Assembly (NCBI GenBank): GCA_029779435.1
Contig: JAKPAM010000240.1
Coordinates: 1-49,393, forward strand
Direction: 5' to 3'
DNA: 49,393 nucleotides
Source of the DNA: Pseudomonadota bacterium
Lineage (GTDB): Bacteria; Pseudomonadota; Gammaproteobacteria; Burkholderiales; Burkholderiaceae_E
Positions 24,201 to 31,682 of this stretch are shown here, piece after piece (position 1 is the first letter of the stretch; each line of letters starts with the position of its first letter). The notes below the pieces were generated by a model. The model was not told the origin of the DNA and ran no database searches. It was given only the letters and a program-made list of their open reading frames with translations. A program made the position numbers and the translations under genes.

Positions 24201-24293
24201 GCTCCGATCCGCGACTGGCTGACCGGCCGCGGCGACGCGAGCGTATCGCCGACCCCACAACAGCCGCGCGATCTCGAGACGCTGTCGCACTGA
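21261..24293 (+). CDS. 7TM-PAS-GGDEF-EAL cyclic-di-GMP signalling protein
   Basis: This protein of about 1010 residues has, in order, an N-terminal anchor, a periplasmic 7TMR-DISM-like sensor (about 60-200), seven membrane segments (about 205-400), a PAS-like segment (about 430-540), a GGDEF domain (GGDEF at 625-629) and an EAL domain (EAL at 757-759). The cyclase motif is intact, as are the phosphodiesterase motifs AEALIRM, ITES, DDFGAGYTSF, KIDGEFI and TVAEWVED. The inhibitory RxxD site before GGDEF is not in its usual form. Both activities, or phosphodiesterase activity gated by GTP at GGDEF, are possible. The GTG at 21261 is my choice of start; an ATG at 21342 would trim the cytoplasmic lead. 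It is divergent from the acyl-CoA dehydrogenase. Confidence 0.9.
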   Translation: MEKATSSTAKADRVSSPEPARSPPFERMIGWAAVVLVALLTIMSTKFLASSSESEAVALKQLAAFEETSPAPLTLSQALRTLRALPHDQETIDLKRSEKPFWLSAPLTRQDFARHPLFDLPSRHLVRYAVWVLDADGQTLVYESGDRRSPANVSVRHSAAGLLIPLHDYVGRDIQIIARIESAGPARLTARLWTDLDYENYVRDFERIGGILLGSLALLSIFCLVIVIRVQSGTFTVFAGWIVCSLGAAALSTGHLHVWMADIWPLDVQVFLRRFFLGACALYTTVLFESLFRRELLTIGHMRRIVAVRLSCAALTLLSIPMSMAGYLPLLWVVSAIGTSVMLWSLATIIRRTGSMSARWFALSWVVNFAGVLAEVGFASGLLPVLPQGINNVGGALVAALLMGAALGEQIRIDRDRRLSAEARSVAVLRSYRDMYRRNATALFRASVDANLTYWNPAFARLFEGTSAHLVAGEPLASLLGSDAVAARVRELGDARPAIDFDVESEHGPLHARQFSINLTLSSGIVEGAIQDITDRKIAERELIRIAERDHLTDLMNRRALETYVEQRKATLRDGATIAISFFDLDRFKLINDLFGHVAGDDVLKEVAQRIRSECVDGMTACRIGGDEFVVVQVAGDLQQAVVRARRIVAAICATPYAICGGTKSVTASCSAGVIQADASLSFRDTMATADAACGEAKAKGPGSVVAYGASSLELKDRIEEIRLLTQLKDHLPTENLVLYLQPIVRVQGSERQLCAEALIRMKDVDGTLMHPAQFVNAAERNGVMSIVDRWVLDQAIAWIERVVPRDVNLQWLSVNFSATSLNDERFIDYVMKTLAEHPQATRRLCIEITESVALIDLAHSRRVLEGFMALGARIALDDFGAGYTSFKYLTQLPASIIKIDGEFIRDLGVRPENLAITKTIVALANDLKLETVAEWVEDLAALQTVTQIGTTYVQGYGVASPMPITQFEQRWRDFAFTQNAPIRDWLTGRGDASVSPTPQQPRDLETLSH

Positions 24294-24401
24294 GTGCTCA
24301 CCGAAGGCGAAAACGCTGGACGCCGACGACCGCTCGATTAGAATCGGTCAGGCTTGTTTTTCATCATTCCCGACCCTTTCCCGACCCTTATCGGACCTCC
24401 T

Positions 24402-25061
24402 ATGAGCCTGCATCACTTCAAGGAATCCGTCCAGCAAGCGATCGATCGGTTTCCCGATAACCGCTTATGCAAGGCGAGCCTGGTCAATGGGCTGACACTG
24501 CCCGATTATCACGTGCTGCTGACCACGCTGTTCCACCAGACGTATTCCGGCCCTTATACATTCGCGCTGGCCTCGGTCAATTGCGATTGGCGCTTCGAAG
24601 AAATCAAGGAATACCTGCTGCGGCATGCCGAGGAAGAGCATACGCACTGGCGCTGGGTGCTCGACGATCTGCGCAACACCGGCTACACGGGCGGATCGCC
24701 CCGCCAAGGGCCCCCGCACGCGACGACGCAGGCTTATATCGGCCTGAACCTGTGGGCCGCGACGCAGTTTCCGCCCGCGCGGCTGGCGATCGCCGCGGTG
24801 CTCGAAGGCATCGGCGCGACCCACGGCGGGCGCTACGGCCGGCAGGTGCTGCAGAACCTGAAGCTCGACCGGTCGCAGGCATCGTTCCTGCTGAGCCATG
24901 CCGAGACCGACGTCGGCCATAGCGCGGAGCTGATGGACGTGCTCGAACGCAGCGCGCTGACCGACGTCGAATGGACGCAGATGGCTCGGACCGCGCGGCT
25001 GGCCGGCGACATGTACCGGGCGATGTTCGATCACGCCGACTATAGCTGCTCGGTCTCCTGA
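24402..25061 (+). CDS. Haem-oxygenase-like di-iron oxidase-type protein (iron-containing redox enzyme family)
   Basis: This 219-residue all-helical protein belongs to the TenA/PqqC/haem-oxygenase-like fold. It carries residues typical of HDO di-iron enzymes: E77-x2-H80 (in HAEEEHTHW), E135 (VLEGIGATHGG), and H166-x3-D170-x2-H173 (HAETDVGH). H45 sits where the first helix supplies a ligand. Relatives (UndA, SznF, BesC types) use two irons and oxygen for decarboxylation, N-oxygenation or C-C cleavage. The reaction here is unknown. The ATG at 24402 begins MSLHHFKESVQQAI. Its 3' end overlaps by 22 bases the tail of the convergent acyltransferase gene at 25040-25780. Confidence 0.8.
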   Translation: MSLHHFKESVQQAIDRFPDNRLCKASLVNGLTLPDYHVLLTTLFHQTYSGPYTFALASVNCDWRFEEIKEYLLRHAEEEHTHWRWVLDDLRNTGYTGGSPRQGPPHATTQAYIGLNLWAATQFPPARLAIAAVLEGIGATHGGRYGRQVLQNLKLDRSQASFLLSHAETDVGHSAELMDVLERSALTDVEWTQMARTARLAGDMYRAMFDHADYSCSVS

Positions 25062-25780
25062 AGCGGCTGCGACTCGGGCGGCTCGGGCTGGTACAGCAGG
25101 CCGCCGGGCTCGCGCTGGCTGGCGAACCAACGCTCGGCCGCCGACAGCGCCGGCTTGACGCCCGACTGCAGATAGATGCTCGCATGGCGGGTATGCATCG
25201 CCTCGTCGCCGGCCGGCAGCAGCATCGGCACCTGGCGGCCCGCATACGGATCGTCGAACGGCTGCGTGTACGTATGGAAGCCCAGCCGCCGGTACAGCGG
25301 CACGAAGCGCTCGGCGCAGTGCAGGAAGCCGAACGGGCTGCCGATCGAGATCCAGTCCCTGTACAGCGCGGTCATCAGCACCGACGTCGCCTTCGAGCGG
25401 CGGTATTGCGGATCGACCACCAGCTTCGAGATGTAGTACAGCGGCGTATCCGCCCAGCTCTCGAACAGATCCCAGCGCAGCGCGCGCTGGATCGCGGGCA
25501 TCGGCTCGGTGTGCGCGCGTACCGCCGCTATGATTTCCCCCGTCGGGTCGCGCACGACGAAATGGCGCCGGACATGCGGATCCGAACTGTCGGACAGGAT
25601 TTGCCGCGCGTGATCGGTCCACGGATAGGCCTTGCCCTGTTCCTGGACATAGACCCGATAGCGGAGCCGGTAGATGCTGGCCAGATCCTCCGGCGCGAAC
25701 GCTTCGGCAGCGACGGGATCCCAATTCGCGAACGACTGCTGCAATACCACGGTTCCCCCGGGTGCGGATGGCCGCATCAT
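25040..25780 (-). CDS. GNAT-fold N-acyl amino acid synthase-like acyltransferase (FeeM/autoinducer-synthase type)
   Basis: This 246-residue protein resembles the long-chain N-acyl amino acid synthase and exosortase-associated GNAT group. Seen are YRLRYRVYVQEQGK (the AHL-synthase-like N-terminal motif), YYISKLVVDPQYRRSKATSVLM (acyl-carrier/CoA loop) and HCAERFVPLYRRLGFHTY. Such enzymes join an acyl chain from ACP to an amino acid, giving signalling lipids or surfactants. The start is either ATG at 25780 or ATG at 25777; neither has a strong ribosome site. A 24-bp inverted repeat lies about 90 bases upstream. Its neighbour, encoded tail-to-tail, is the di-iron oxidase-like protein. Confidence 0.8.
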   Translation of the reverse strand: MMRPSAPGGTVVLQQSFANWDPVAAEAFAPEDLASIYRLRYRVYVQEQGKAYPWTDHARQILSDSSDPHVRRHFVVRDPTGEIIAAVRAHTEPMPAIQRALRWDLFESWADTPLYYISKLVVDPQYRRSKATSVLMTALYRDWISIGSPFGFLHCAERFVPLYRRLGFHTYTQPFDDPYAGRQVPMLLPAGDEAMHTRHASIYLQSGVKPALSAAERWFASQREPGGLLYQPEPPESQPLQETEQL

Positions 25781-26231
25781 TGGGTGCTGCCATCGCAAAT
25801 AATGTTAAATCGACCGACGATCCGAACGGACGATCGGTGTTTCGGACGTAATGCCGATTGACAGCCCGTCTGGTCTGTGACTACCAGACGAATGCATCGA
25901 TCGGATCGACGTTCGTTGCCGTCCAGTCTGCCAATCCGCCGTTCGTCGGCGAGGAACATCCGCACAGCCGGTTTTGATTGACGCCCGAAGATCGCAAAAG
26001 GCTGGCGGCCGGTAGAACACGCGCGAGGGGATGGGATCAGCGAGTGTCGGAATTCGACCACGTTGTGGATGAAAGGCGACGCGAACGAGGGGTCGCGAGC
26101 GCCGCCGCCGCGGTGAGAGCCAGCCGATCGGACGGGTGGCATCCGGGCGCGGTCGATCGGCGCCCGGGCGGCGCGCCGCGCGCCGAAGCGGCGGATAGAC
26201 TCGCGCATCGAGTCATCGAAGTGGTTGCCGG
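25781..26231. other. Non-coding spacer of about 450 bases
   Basis: I see no convincing gene here. The segment is richer in A+T near 25795-25815 and around 25970, and contains the inverted repeat described separately. It separates the acyltransferase gene (minus) from a hypothetical gene (plus), so it should hold both promoters, but no clear consensus pair is visible. Confidence 0.5.
25867..25890. promoter_or_regulatory. Inverted repeat upstream of the acyltransferase gene
   Basis: CGTCTGGT (25867-25874) and ACCAGACG (25883-25890) are perfect reverse complements with an eight-base spacer. The site lies about 90 bases upstream of the acyltransferase start and could be an operator or a hairpin. 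No T-run follows, so a terminator is unlikely. Confidence 0.4.
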
Positions 26232-26786
26232 ATGCCGTCTGACGAGCCGTGGCAGAGCCGATTTTCCGTGCTGGCGAGATTCGCGGTCCCGCGACGCCTG
26301 CCGCAGATGCTGGGTGCACCGGATGATGCGCCGGTCACCGTGTGGACGGCACGAGCGGACGGTTCGATCCTGCACTGGTTCTCGGCCGATCGGCACGGCC
26401 GCTCGGCGCGCTGGGAGATCTGGCAACGGATGCTCCGGCATCCGCTGGTCGTGCAGTGCCTGGCGCTCCGGGTCGAACTGGCGCCCCCTTATCGCGGCGA
26501 GATCAGCCTGCTGATCGACGGACCGGCACGCACGGCCTGTCTGATCCCCGTTCAATCGCGCTGGCCCACCCGCGGCGGCCTCGGCCCCGCCGACGACGAT
26601 CTGCCGGCCCATTACCTGGACGATGATGGGTCCGACACCACGCCCGACGCCTGGCAGCGCTTCCTGTCGGCCGCGATCGGGTCGAGGCGCGCTCACCGCC
26701 GCGCCGACCGCATCAGCCATTGGCTGCATCTGCAGGCACACCTGCAAAGCCGCATCGCCGCTCCGATCACCCGTCTCCGCGGATGA
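26232..26786 (+). CDS. Hypothetical protein
   Basis: This is a 184-residue soluble protein that I do not recognise. It is rich in Trp and Arg (TVWTARADGSILHWFSADRHGRSARWEIWQRM...), with a pattern of beta strands followed by a helical, basic C-terminus (RISHWLHLQAHLQSRI). Codon use has the strong G/C third-position bias of the neighbours, supporting a real gene. Its 3' end overlaps the end of the convergent histidine-kinase gene by 20 bases. Confidence 0.6.
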   Translation: MPSDEPWQSRFSVLARFAVPRRLPQMLGAPDDAPVTVWTARADGSILHWFSADRHGRSARWEIWQRMLRHPLVVQCLALRVELAPPYRGEISLLIDGPARTACLIPVQSRWPTRGGLGPADDDLPAHYLDDDGSDTTPDAWQRFLSAAIGSRRAHRRADRISHWLHLQAHLQSRIAAPITRLRG

Positions 26787-28677
26787 CGCGGGCCTGCAGC
26801 GCGAGGCTGCGGGACAGCGCAGCGCGCATCCGCCGGCGCAGCACGCGATCGCCGAACCAGCCGATCCAGCCGCAATGCACATCGGGCAGCCGGCGTTCGA
26901 GTTCGGCCCCGACCTTCAGGTAGCGCCACAACGGCAGCAGCACGATGGCCGGCACGTCGAAGCCGTGGTCGACGCGCACTACCTCGATCAGGCCCCTGAC
27001 GTTCATCGCTCGCGTCACGCCGATGACCATGTAGTCATACGTGCTGTCGCCGTCGCGCAGCAGCGCCTGCAGGGCTTTCGTGCTGGCCGCCTCGTCGACG
27101 AACGCGTTGTGCGGATCCATCGACTGGCTGATGTGCGCGAGCGTCGCGGCGTCCGGCGCCAGCAGCAGCACGCGCGAGACCGGGCCTCGCGAACCGGTGG
27201 CCGTCAGCGTGTGCGGATGCGTGCCGGTGATCAGTTCGTCCGACTCCTCGAGCGCCCCGCGGCGAACGATGGTCGCGGCGCGCAGATCGTCGGCGACCGG
27301 CTGGGTGATCGTCACGGCTTCGGGCCGATGCCATGGAATGCGCAGCGTGAACTGCGATCCCTGGCCCAGCGTCGAACGCGCGGTCAGCGAATGATGCGCC
27401 ATCCGGTGTACGCGCTCGCGCGTGATCGCCAATCCCAGGCCCGATCCCTCGGACAGCCGCTGCGAGCGCGACGACCGGAACCCCGCCTCCCAGATCCGCG
27501 GCAGCTCGTCGACCGCGATGCCGATGCCGTTGTCGCTGATGCGGATCACGCAGAAATGGTCCTGCTCGCCGATGTCGATGCGGACCCACGCGCGCGCGCC
27601 TTTGGCCGGATCGCGATACTTGATCGCGTTGCCGACCAGGTTCATCACGACCGCGTACAGCGCCGTGCGATGCGTCGCCAGCAGGCGGTCGTCCAGATCG
27701 GCCGCCACCTCGATCTGCAGGCGGATCCCCAGTTCGCGGCAGCGCTGCTCGAACTGCGCCTTCACCCAGTCGACGAGCAGCCGCAGCGGCAGCGCCGAGA
27801 TCTTCAGCGGAGCGCGCGGGTCGTCACCCTTGTTCCAGCGCGACAGCTCCTCGAGATGGTCGCGCACCCAGTCCAGTTCATCGGCCATCGAGCGCACGCG
27901 CCGGTCGATCTCGGTGACGGACAGCTCTGGCACCTGCCGCACGACGTGATGCATCTCGGCATCGAGCGCGGCGAGCGGACCACGCAGGTCATGGACGAAT
28001 TCGTCGATGCGCTGCCCCTTGTCCGCCTCGGCGCCCTGCGTCAGCGCCGCGGCCACGTACAGACGCCGCTCCCGCTGCTCGATCCCGCGCGCCAGCAGCC
28101 AGCCGATGGCCGCCGACGCGACCGGGTACGCGACCAGGGTCAGCAGTTCGGGGCGCCAGTCGTACCAGGTCGCCGCGGTCCACAGGTGCGCGGCGATGCC
28201 GACGACGCCCAGCACGATGGCCGCGAGAGTCGGCAGGCGCAAGAACGTGAAGACGAAGAAGATCAGCAGGTTGAATGCGATGACCGGCCTGAGCGGCACC
28301 AGGACCAGCGGCTCGCTGAGTGATATCGGCAGCGTGAGCGCCAGCAGCAGCAGGCCGGCCAGCACCGACATCCAGAGCACATAGTGATCGAGGACGCGCT
28401 GCCGGTGACGCAGGCCGACGTATACGCCCAGCGCCAGCAGCGGCACGATGACCCACCGGGCCTGGGAAGCCAGCAACGTGCTCAGTCGATCGACCGGCGG
28501 CATCCTCGGTCCGATCCGATCGATCAATTCGAGCACGACCGCCGCGAACAGGCCCAGCGCGGCCGCCAGCGTCGCGCCTTGCAAGCCGCCCGCCCGGAAG
28601 CTGCGCAGGAACGCATGCTCCAGACGGACGTCTTCGAAAGGCTCGATGGAAGGAGGTATGGGCAAAATCGATTTCAC
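26767..28677 (-). CDS. Membrane histidine kinase with degenerate C-terminal receiver
   Basis: This 636-residue protein starts with about six membrane helices (residues 30-210). A dimerisation helix with the phospho-acceptor follows (FVHDLRGPLAALD), then a HATPase domain (N-box VMNLVGNAIKY, G1 ISDNGIGIA, G2 GSGLGLAI). After a linker comes a receiver-like fold (RVLLLAPDAATLAHIS... VPAIVLLPLW). Where a receiver carries its phospho-accepting Asp, this one reads YMVIGVTRAMN, so it cannot be phosphorylated in the usual way. The start is uncertain: the GTG at 28677 has no good ribosome site. No partner response regulator is adjacent. Confidence 0.85.
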   Translation of the reverse strand: MKSILPIPPSIEPFEDVRLEHAFLRSFRAGGLQGATLAAALGLFAAVVLELIDRIGPRMPPVDRLSTLLASQARWVIVPLLALGVYVGLRHRQRVLDHYVLWMSVLAGLLLLALTLPISLSEPLVLVPLRPVIAFNLLIFFVFTFLRLPTLAAIVLGVVGIAAHLWTAATWYDWRPELLTLVAYPVASAAIGWLLARGIEQRERRLYVAAALTQGAEADKGQRIDEFVHDLRGPLAALDAEMHHVVRQVPELSVTEIDRRVRSMADELDWVRDHLEELSRWNKGDDPRAPLKISALPLRLLVDWVKAQFEQRCRELGIRLQIEVAADLDDRLLATHRTALYAVVMNLVGNAIKYRDPAKGARAWVRIDIGEQDHFCVIRISDNGIGIAVDELPRIWEAGFRSSRSQRLSEGSGLGLAITRERVHRMAHHSLTARSTLGQGSQFTLRIPWHRPEAVTITQPVADDLRAATIVRRGALEESDELITGTHPHTLTATGSRGPVSRVLLLAPDAATLAHISQSMDPHNAFVDEAASTKALQALLRDGDSTYDYMVIGVTRAMNVRGLIEVVRVDHGFDVPAIVLLPLWRYLKVGAELERRLPDVHCGWIGWFGDRVLRRRMRAALSRSLALQARVIRGDG

Positions 28678-28983
28678 GGCATGGTCGCATGACGCCCGTG
28701 GCGATCCACGGCATCGATGGGAACCAAGCCGAAGCGTTCGCGAAGTCTCGGCACTTGCACGAATGGTTGAAGGGACATCTGTTAGACGTGACCGGAGGGA
28801 TTCTGGAAGGTTTCTCGGCGCTGGGCGATGACGTTGTACACAGACCGTTCAACGATCTGCCAAGATGTGGGCGCCTCGGATCGCCCTCCAGGCCCCCCTC
28901 CGGACCGCCTCGCCTGCCAACCCCTGGCCGAATCGGCATACTTCGTGTTTTCCCCGAACGATGCCATACAGGACTCTCCGACC
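28678..28983. other. Spacer of about 300 bases between divergent genes
   Basis: The only open frame on the plus strand (from ATG 28689) starts plausibly (MTPVAIHGIDGNQAEAFAK...) but turns into proline-rich low-complexity sequence and runs into the next gene, so I do not call it. The spacer should hold promoters for the kinase and the histidine-rich protein; none is clear. Confidence 0.4.
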
Positions 28984-29856
28984 ATGAGTACCCCCCAGAT
29001 CGACCCGACCCTCTATGACGACCCGGTACTGGCCGCGCTGTTCCACGAGGCGTTGGCGTTGCTCGGCGATGGCGTTCCGGCCGATCAGATCGAGGCCTGC
29101 GGGTTGTCGCTGTACATGCCGATGGGGCCGCTCGCGGCAATCGACCAGATCGGACTGGATCGCTTCGACGCCGTCATCCATGGCGCGCACGATCATGGCG
29201 GGTGCGCGCACGCGCACGAAGGGGCGTGCCACGGCCACGAGCATCATGGTCATGAGCACCATGGCCACGGGCACCACGGCCACGGGCATCACGGCCACGA
29301 GCACCATGGCCACGGGCATCACGGCCACGAGCCCCACGGCCACGAGCATCACGACCACGAGCATCACGACCACGAGCACCATGGCCACGGTCACCACAGC
29401 CACGAGCATCACGGCCACGGCCATGACCACGATCATGGTTCCGCCGCGGCCGCTTCGACGTTTCCGCGGCCGGCGATGCCCGAACCGGCGGTCTACGTCG
29501 TCGAGAAGATGGCCCACGGGTTCGACCGCATGGGCCGCGCCGCCGGCGGCGGCTTCTACGACTACGATGACGATGGCGACAAGTTGCTGTGGGACGGGCT
29601 GCGCGCGTTCAAGCGGCGCAACATCGGTATCGACGCCAACGATATTCGCGATCGCCTGCTGTATAGCCAGGCGCTCGTCTGGCGCCGCGCGCGTCAGGCC
29701 GGCGCCACGACGAATCCGGGCTGGGGATTCTCGGCGAACGGCAACGATCCGCAGTCGTTCATCGACCGCCTGGGTACGAACTTCGTTCCGCGCGCCGACG
29801 CGCTCGCCGCTCGGTTCGGCCCCCGCTTCGCCGCAGAGCCTGGCGACGCAGCGTGA
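28984..29856 (+). CDS. FadB C-terminal-domain protein with a large histidine-rich insertion
   Basis: This 290-residue protein looks like the C-terminal, catalytically non-NAD-binding part of a FadB/3-hydroxyacyl-CoA dehydrogenase. Residues 12-65 match the first domain (FHEALALLGDGV... YMPMGPLAAIDQIGLD). Residues 168-215 match its end (MGRAAGGGFYDYDDDGDKL). Residues 216-285 match the closing domain (DIRDRLLYSQALVWRR; GWGF; FIDRLG; FVPRADALAARFGPRF). The hydratase and Rossmann domains are absent. Between the two halves of the first domain (residues 66-151) is an insertion with about 45 histidines built of G-H-(E/G)-H-H units. This should bind Ni, Zn, Co or Cu ions. The ATG at 28984 begins MSTPQIDPTLYDD. 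It is followed 85 bases later by the Nudix/metallo-hydrolase fusion. Function is unknown. Confidence 0.85.
   Translation: MSTPQIDPTLYDDPVLAALFHEALALLGDGVPADQIEACGLSLYMPMGPLAAIDQIGLDRFDAVIHGAHDHGGCAHAHEGACHGHEHHGHEHHGHGHHGHGHHGHEHHGHGHHGHEPHGHEHHDHEHHDHEHHGHGHHSHEHHGHGHDHDHGSAAAASTFPRPAMPEPAVYVVEKMAHGFDRMGRAAGGGFYDYDDDGDKLLWDGLRAFKRRNIGIDANDIRDRLLYSQALVWRRARQAGATTNPGWGFSANGNDPQSFIDRLGTNFVPRADALAARFGPRFAAEPGDAA
29233..29427 (+). repeat. 15-bp coding tandem repeat, 13 copies
   Basis: The unit is close to GGCCACGAGCATCAC and encodes GHEHH or GHGHH. Thirteen consecutive in-frame copies run from codon 84 to codon 148, with variants GHEPH, DHEHH and SHEHH. Because the unit is a multiple of three, copy-number change would alter metal capacity without breaking the frame. 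Confidence 0.9.
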
Positions 29857-29941
29857 TTCGAGACCGATTCACCGCCAGATCCCCGGCCCGAATAGAAGGC
29901 CTGATTCCTGGTCAATCCCGGCAATACTTGTAGAGTTCAGC

Positions 29942-31666
29942 ATGCAGATCGATCCGACATTCGGCCCCGAATCAGCGCGTGGCGTGCGCGACGCCAAGCG
30001 GCTGCACCCATATCACGAACCCGTCGCCACCCGACCGGCCGCGACCGTCCTGTTGCTTCGCCAGCAGGATCAAGGCTTCGACGTCCTGATGACGCGACGG
30101 TCGATGACGGCGAGCTTCGCCCCGGGCGCCTACGTGTTCCCGGGCGGCACCTTCGATGCTACGGACGCCGGCATCCAGGCCTGCCGGATGTCGCGTGCCC
30201 GGCCCACGCAGGACGCGTCGCAGCGCGCATTCGCCGTCACGGCGATCCGCGAATCCTTCGAGGAACTGGGCATCCTGCTCGCCTATCGCCCCGACGGCTC
30301 GCTGGCGACCGACGAAGACGCACGGTGGTTCGATCGCGCGCATACCGCCGACTTCTGCGGACAACTGGAAGAAGCCGGCTTCACGCTGGCGGTGGACCGC
30401 ATTCACTTCCTGTGCCACTGGATCACCGACCGCGACCTGCCCAAGCGTTTCGACGTGCGCTTCCTGGCCGCGATGGTGCCGCCCAACCAGACGCCGATCG
30501 CCGACGAGAACGAGCAGTTCGAGCCCGTGTGGGTCTCGCCCACCCAGGCGCTGGAACGCTATGCGGCCGGCAACTTCAGCATCATCTTCCCGACCGAGCG
30601 AACGCTGCGCCGGATCGCGACGTATCCGGATGCGGAAAGCGTGATCGCCGCCTGCGCGGAGAAGCCGCTGTTCGTATCGTCGCCGCGCGGCGGTTACCGC
30701 CGCGGCGAGGTCGAGCGCTTCGACGAACGGGAAGCGCCCTTCGGCGAGCTCGAACTGGTCGCTCCCGACGGCCGCGTGCTGCATCACCTGGACTGGCGCT
30801 ACGATCAGCCGGTGCCGCTGATGAAGAACGTCATCCGGCTGACCTGCCCGAACCCCGGCATGATGACCGGTCCCGGCACCAACACCTACATCGTCGGCGA
30901 GCCCGGCGCCTATGCGGTCATCGACCCTGGCCCGGCCGACGCCGAACACGTCGCGCGGATCGCGGCGATCGTCGGCAAGGATCTGAAGGCGATCCTGTGC
31001 ACGCACGCGCACTCGGACCATTCACCGGGCGCGTTCCTGCTGCAGAAGCTCATCGACGCGCCGATCCTGGGCAAGCCATGGGGACCACGGACGCGAACCT
31101 ACGCCAACGACCCGGCGGCCGCCGCCGAGGACCTGCGAGATCCGGCGTTCCAGCCGGACCGCGTGATGGAACACGGCGAACGGCTGTCGCTGGGCGACTC
31201 GACGCTGCGGGCGATCTTCACGCCCGGCCACGCGTCGAACCATTTGTGCTTCCTGCTCGAAGAGGACGGCGTGCTGTTCTCGGGCGATCACATCAACAAC
31301 GGCCAGACCGTCGTCATCAACCCGCCCGACGGCAACATGAACGAGTACCTGCGGTCGCTGCGCGAATTGCGCGAACTGCCGCTGACATACATCCTGCCCG
31401 CGCACGGTCATGTGATCGGGTTCGCCCAGCGAGCCATCGACGAGCTGATCGCGCATCGGCTGGCGCGCGAGGCGAAGGTGCTGAAGGCCGTGCGCCAGCA
31501 GCGCGTCGCGACGATCGACAGTCTGCTGCCCATCGTCTATGGCGACGTCGACCAGCGCCTGTATCCGGTCGCCTCGCGGTCGCTGCTCGCCAGCCTCGAA
31601 AAGCTGGACGAGGACGGCACCATCACCCGGTCGGGAGATCAATGGATCGCCGAGGCCGCGGCCTGA
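29942..31666 (+). CDS. Nudix hydrolase/metallo-beta-lactamase-fold fusion protein
   Basis: This 574-residue two-part protein begins with a NUDT19-like Nudix domain (about residues 30-240; PGGTFDATD with the RESFEELGI catalytic helix after an insertion). A LACTB2-like metallo-beta-lactamase domain (about 290-500) follows, with T-H355-A-H357-S-D359-H360, FTPGHASNH and FSGDH. It ends in a winged-helix-like tail. NUDT19 relatives cleave CoA or acyl-CoA diphosphates and LACTB2 relatives act as RNases or thioesterase-like hydrolases. Co-orientation with the FadB-like protein suggests a CoA-related job; this is inference. The ATG at 29942 begins MQIDPTFGPES. Confidence 0.88.
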   Translation: MQIDPTFGPESARGVRDAKRLHPYHEPVATRPAATVLLLRQQDQGFDVLMTRRSMTASFAPGAYVFPGGTFDATDAGIQACRMSRARPTQDASQRAFAVTAIRESFEELGILLAYRPDGSLATDEDARWFDRAHTADFCGQLEEAGFTLAVDRIHFLCHWITDRDLPKRFDVRFLAAMVPPNQTPIADENEQFEPVWVSPTQALERYAAGNFSIIFPTERTLRRIATYPDAESVIAACAEKPLFVSSPRGGYRRGEVERFDEREAPFGELELVAPDGRVLHHLDWRYDQPVPLMKNVIRLTCPNPGMMTGPGTNTYIVGEPGAYAVIDPGPADAEHVARIAAIVGKDLKAILCTHAHSDHSPGAFLLQKLIDAPILGKPWGPRTRTYANDPAAAAEDLRDPAFQPDRVMEHGERLSLGDSTLRAIFTPGHASNHLCFLLEEDGVLFSGDHINNGQTVVINPPDGNMNEYLRSLRELRELPLTYILPAHGHVIGFAQRAIDELIAHRLAREAKVLKAVRQQRVATIDSLLPIVYGDVDQRLYPVASRSLLASLEKLDEDGTITRSGDQWIAEAAA

Positions 31667-31682
31667 ACCCCGCAGCCTGAAC

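Noticed and set aside
22104-24290. 728-codon minus-strand open frame opposite the GGDEF-EAL gene
   Set aside because: High-GC antisense shadow; the plus strand encodes intact GGDEF and EAL motifs.
26037-26882. Minus-strand open frame overlapping the hypothetical gene at 26232-26786
   Set aside because: Codon bias favours the plus-strand frame and the minus product is Cys/Ala/Arg-rich without recognisable structure.
28689-29018. Possible 109-residue plus-strand gene before the His-rich protein
   Set aside because: The first 55 residues look plausible, but it continues into proline-rich sequence and overlaps the next gene's start; no ribosome site.
29233-29427. Regular repeats considered as a CRISPR array
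   Set aside because: The 15-bp units have no spacers and are in-frame codons of a histidine-rich protein.
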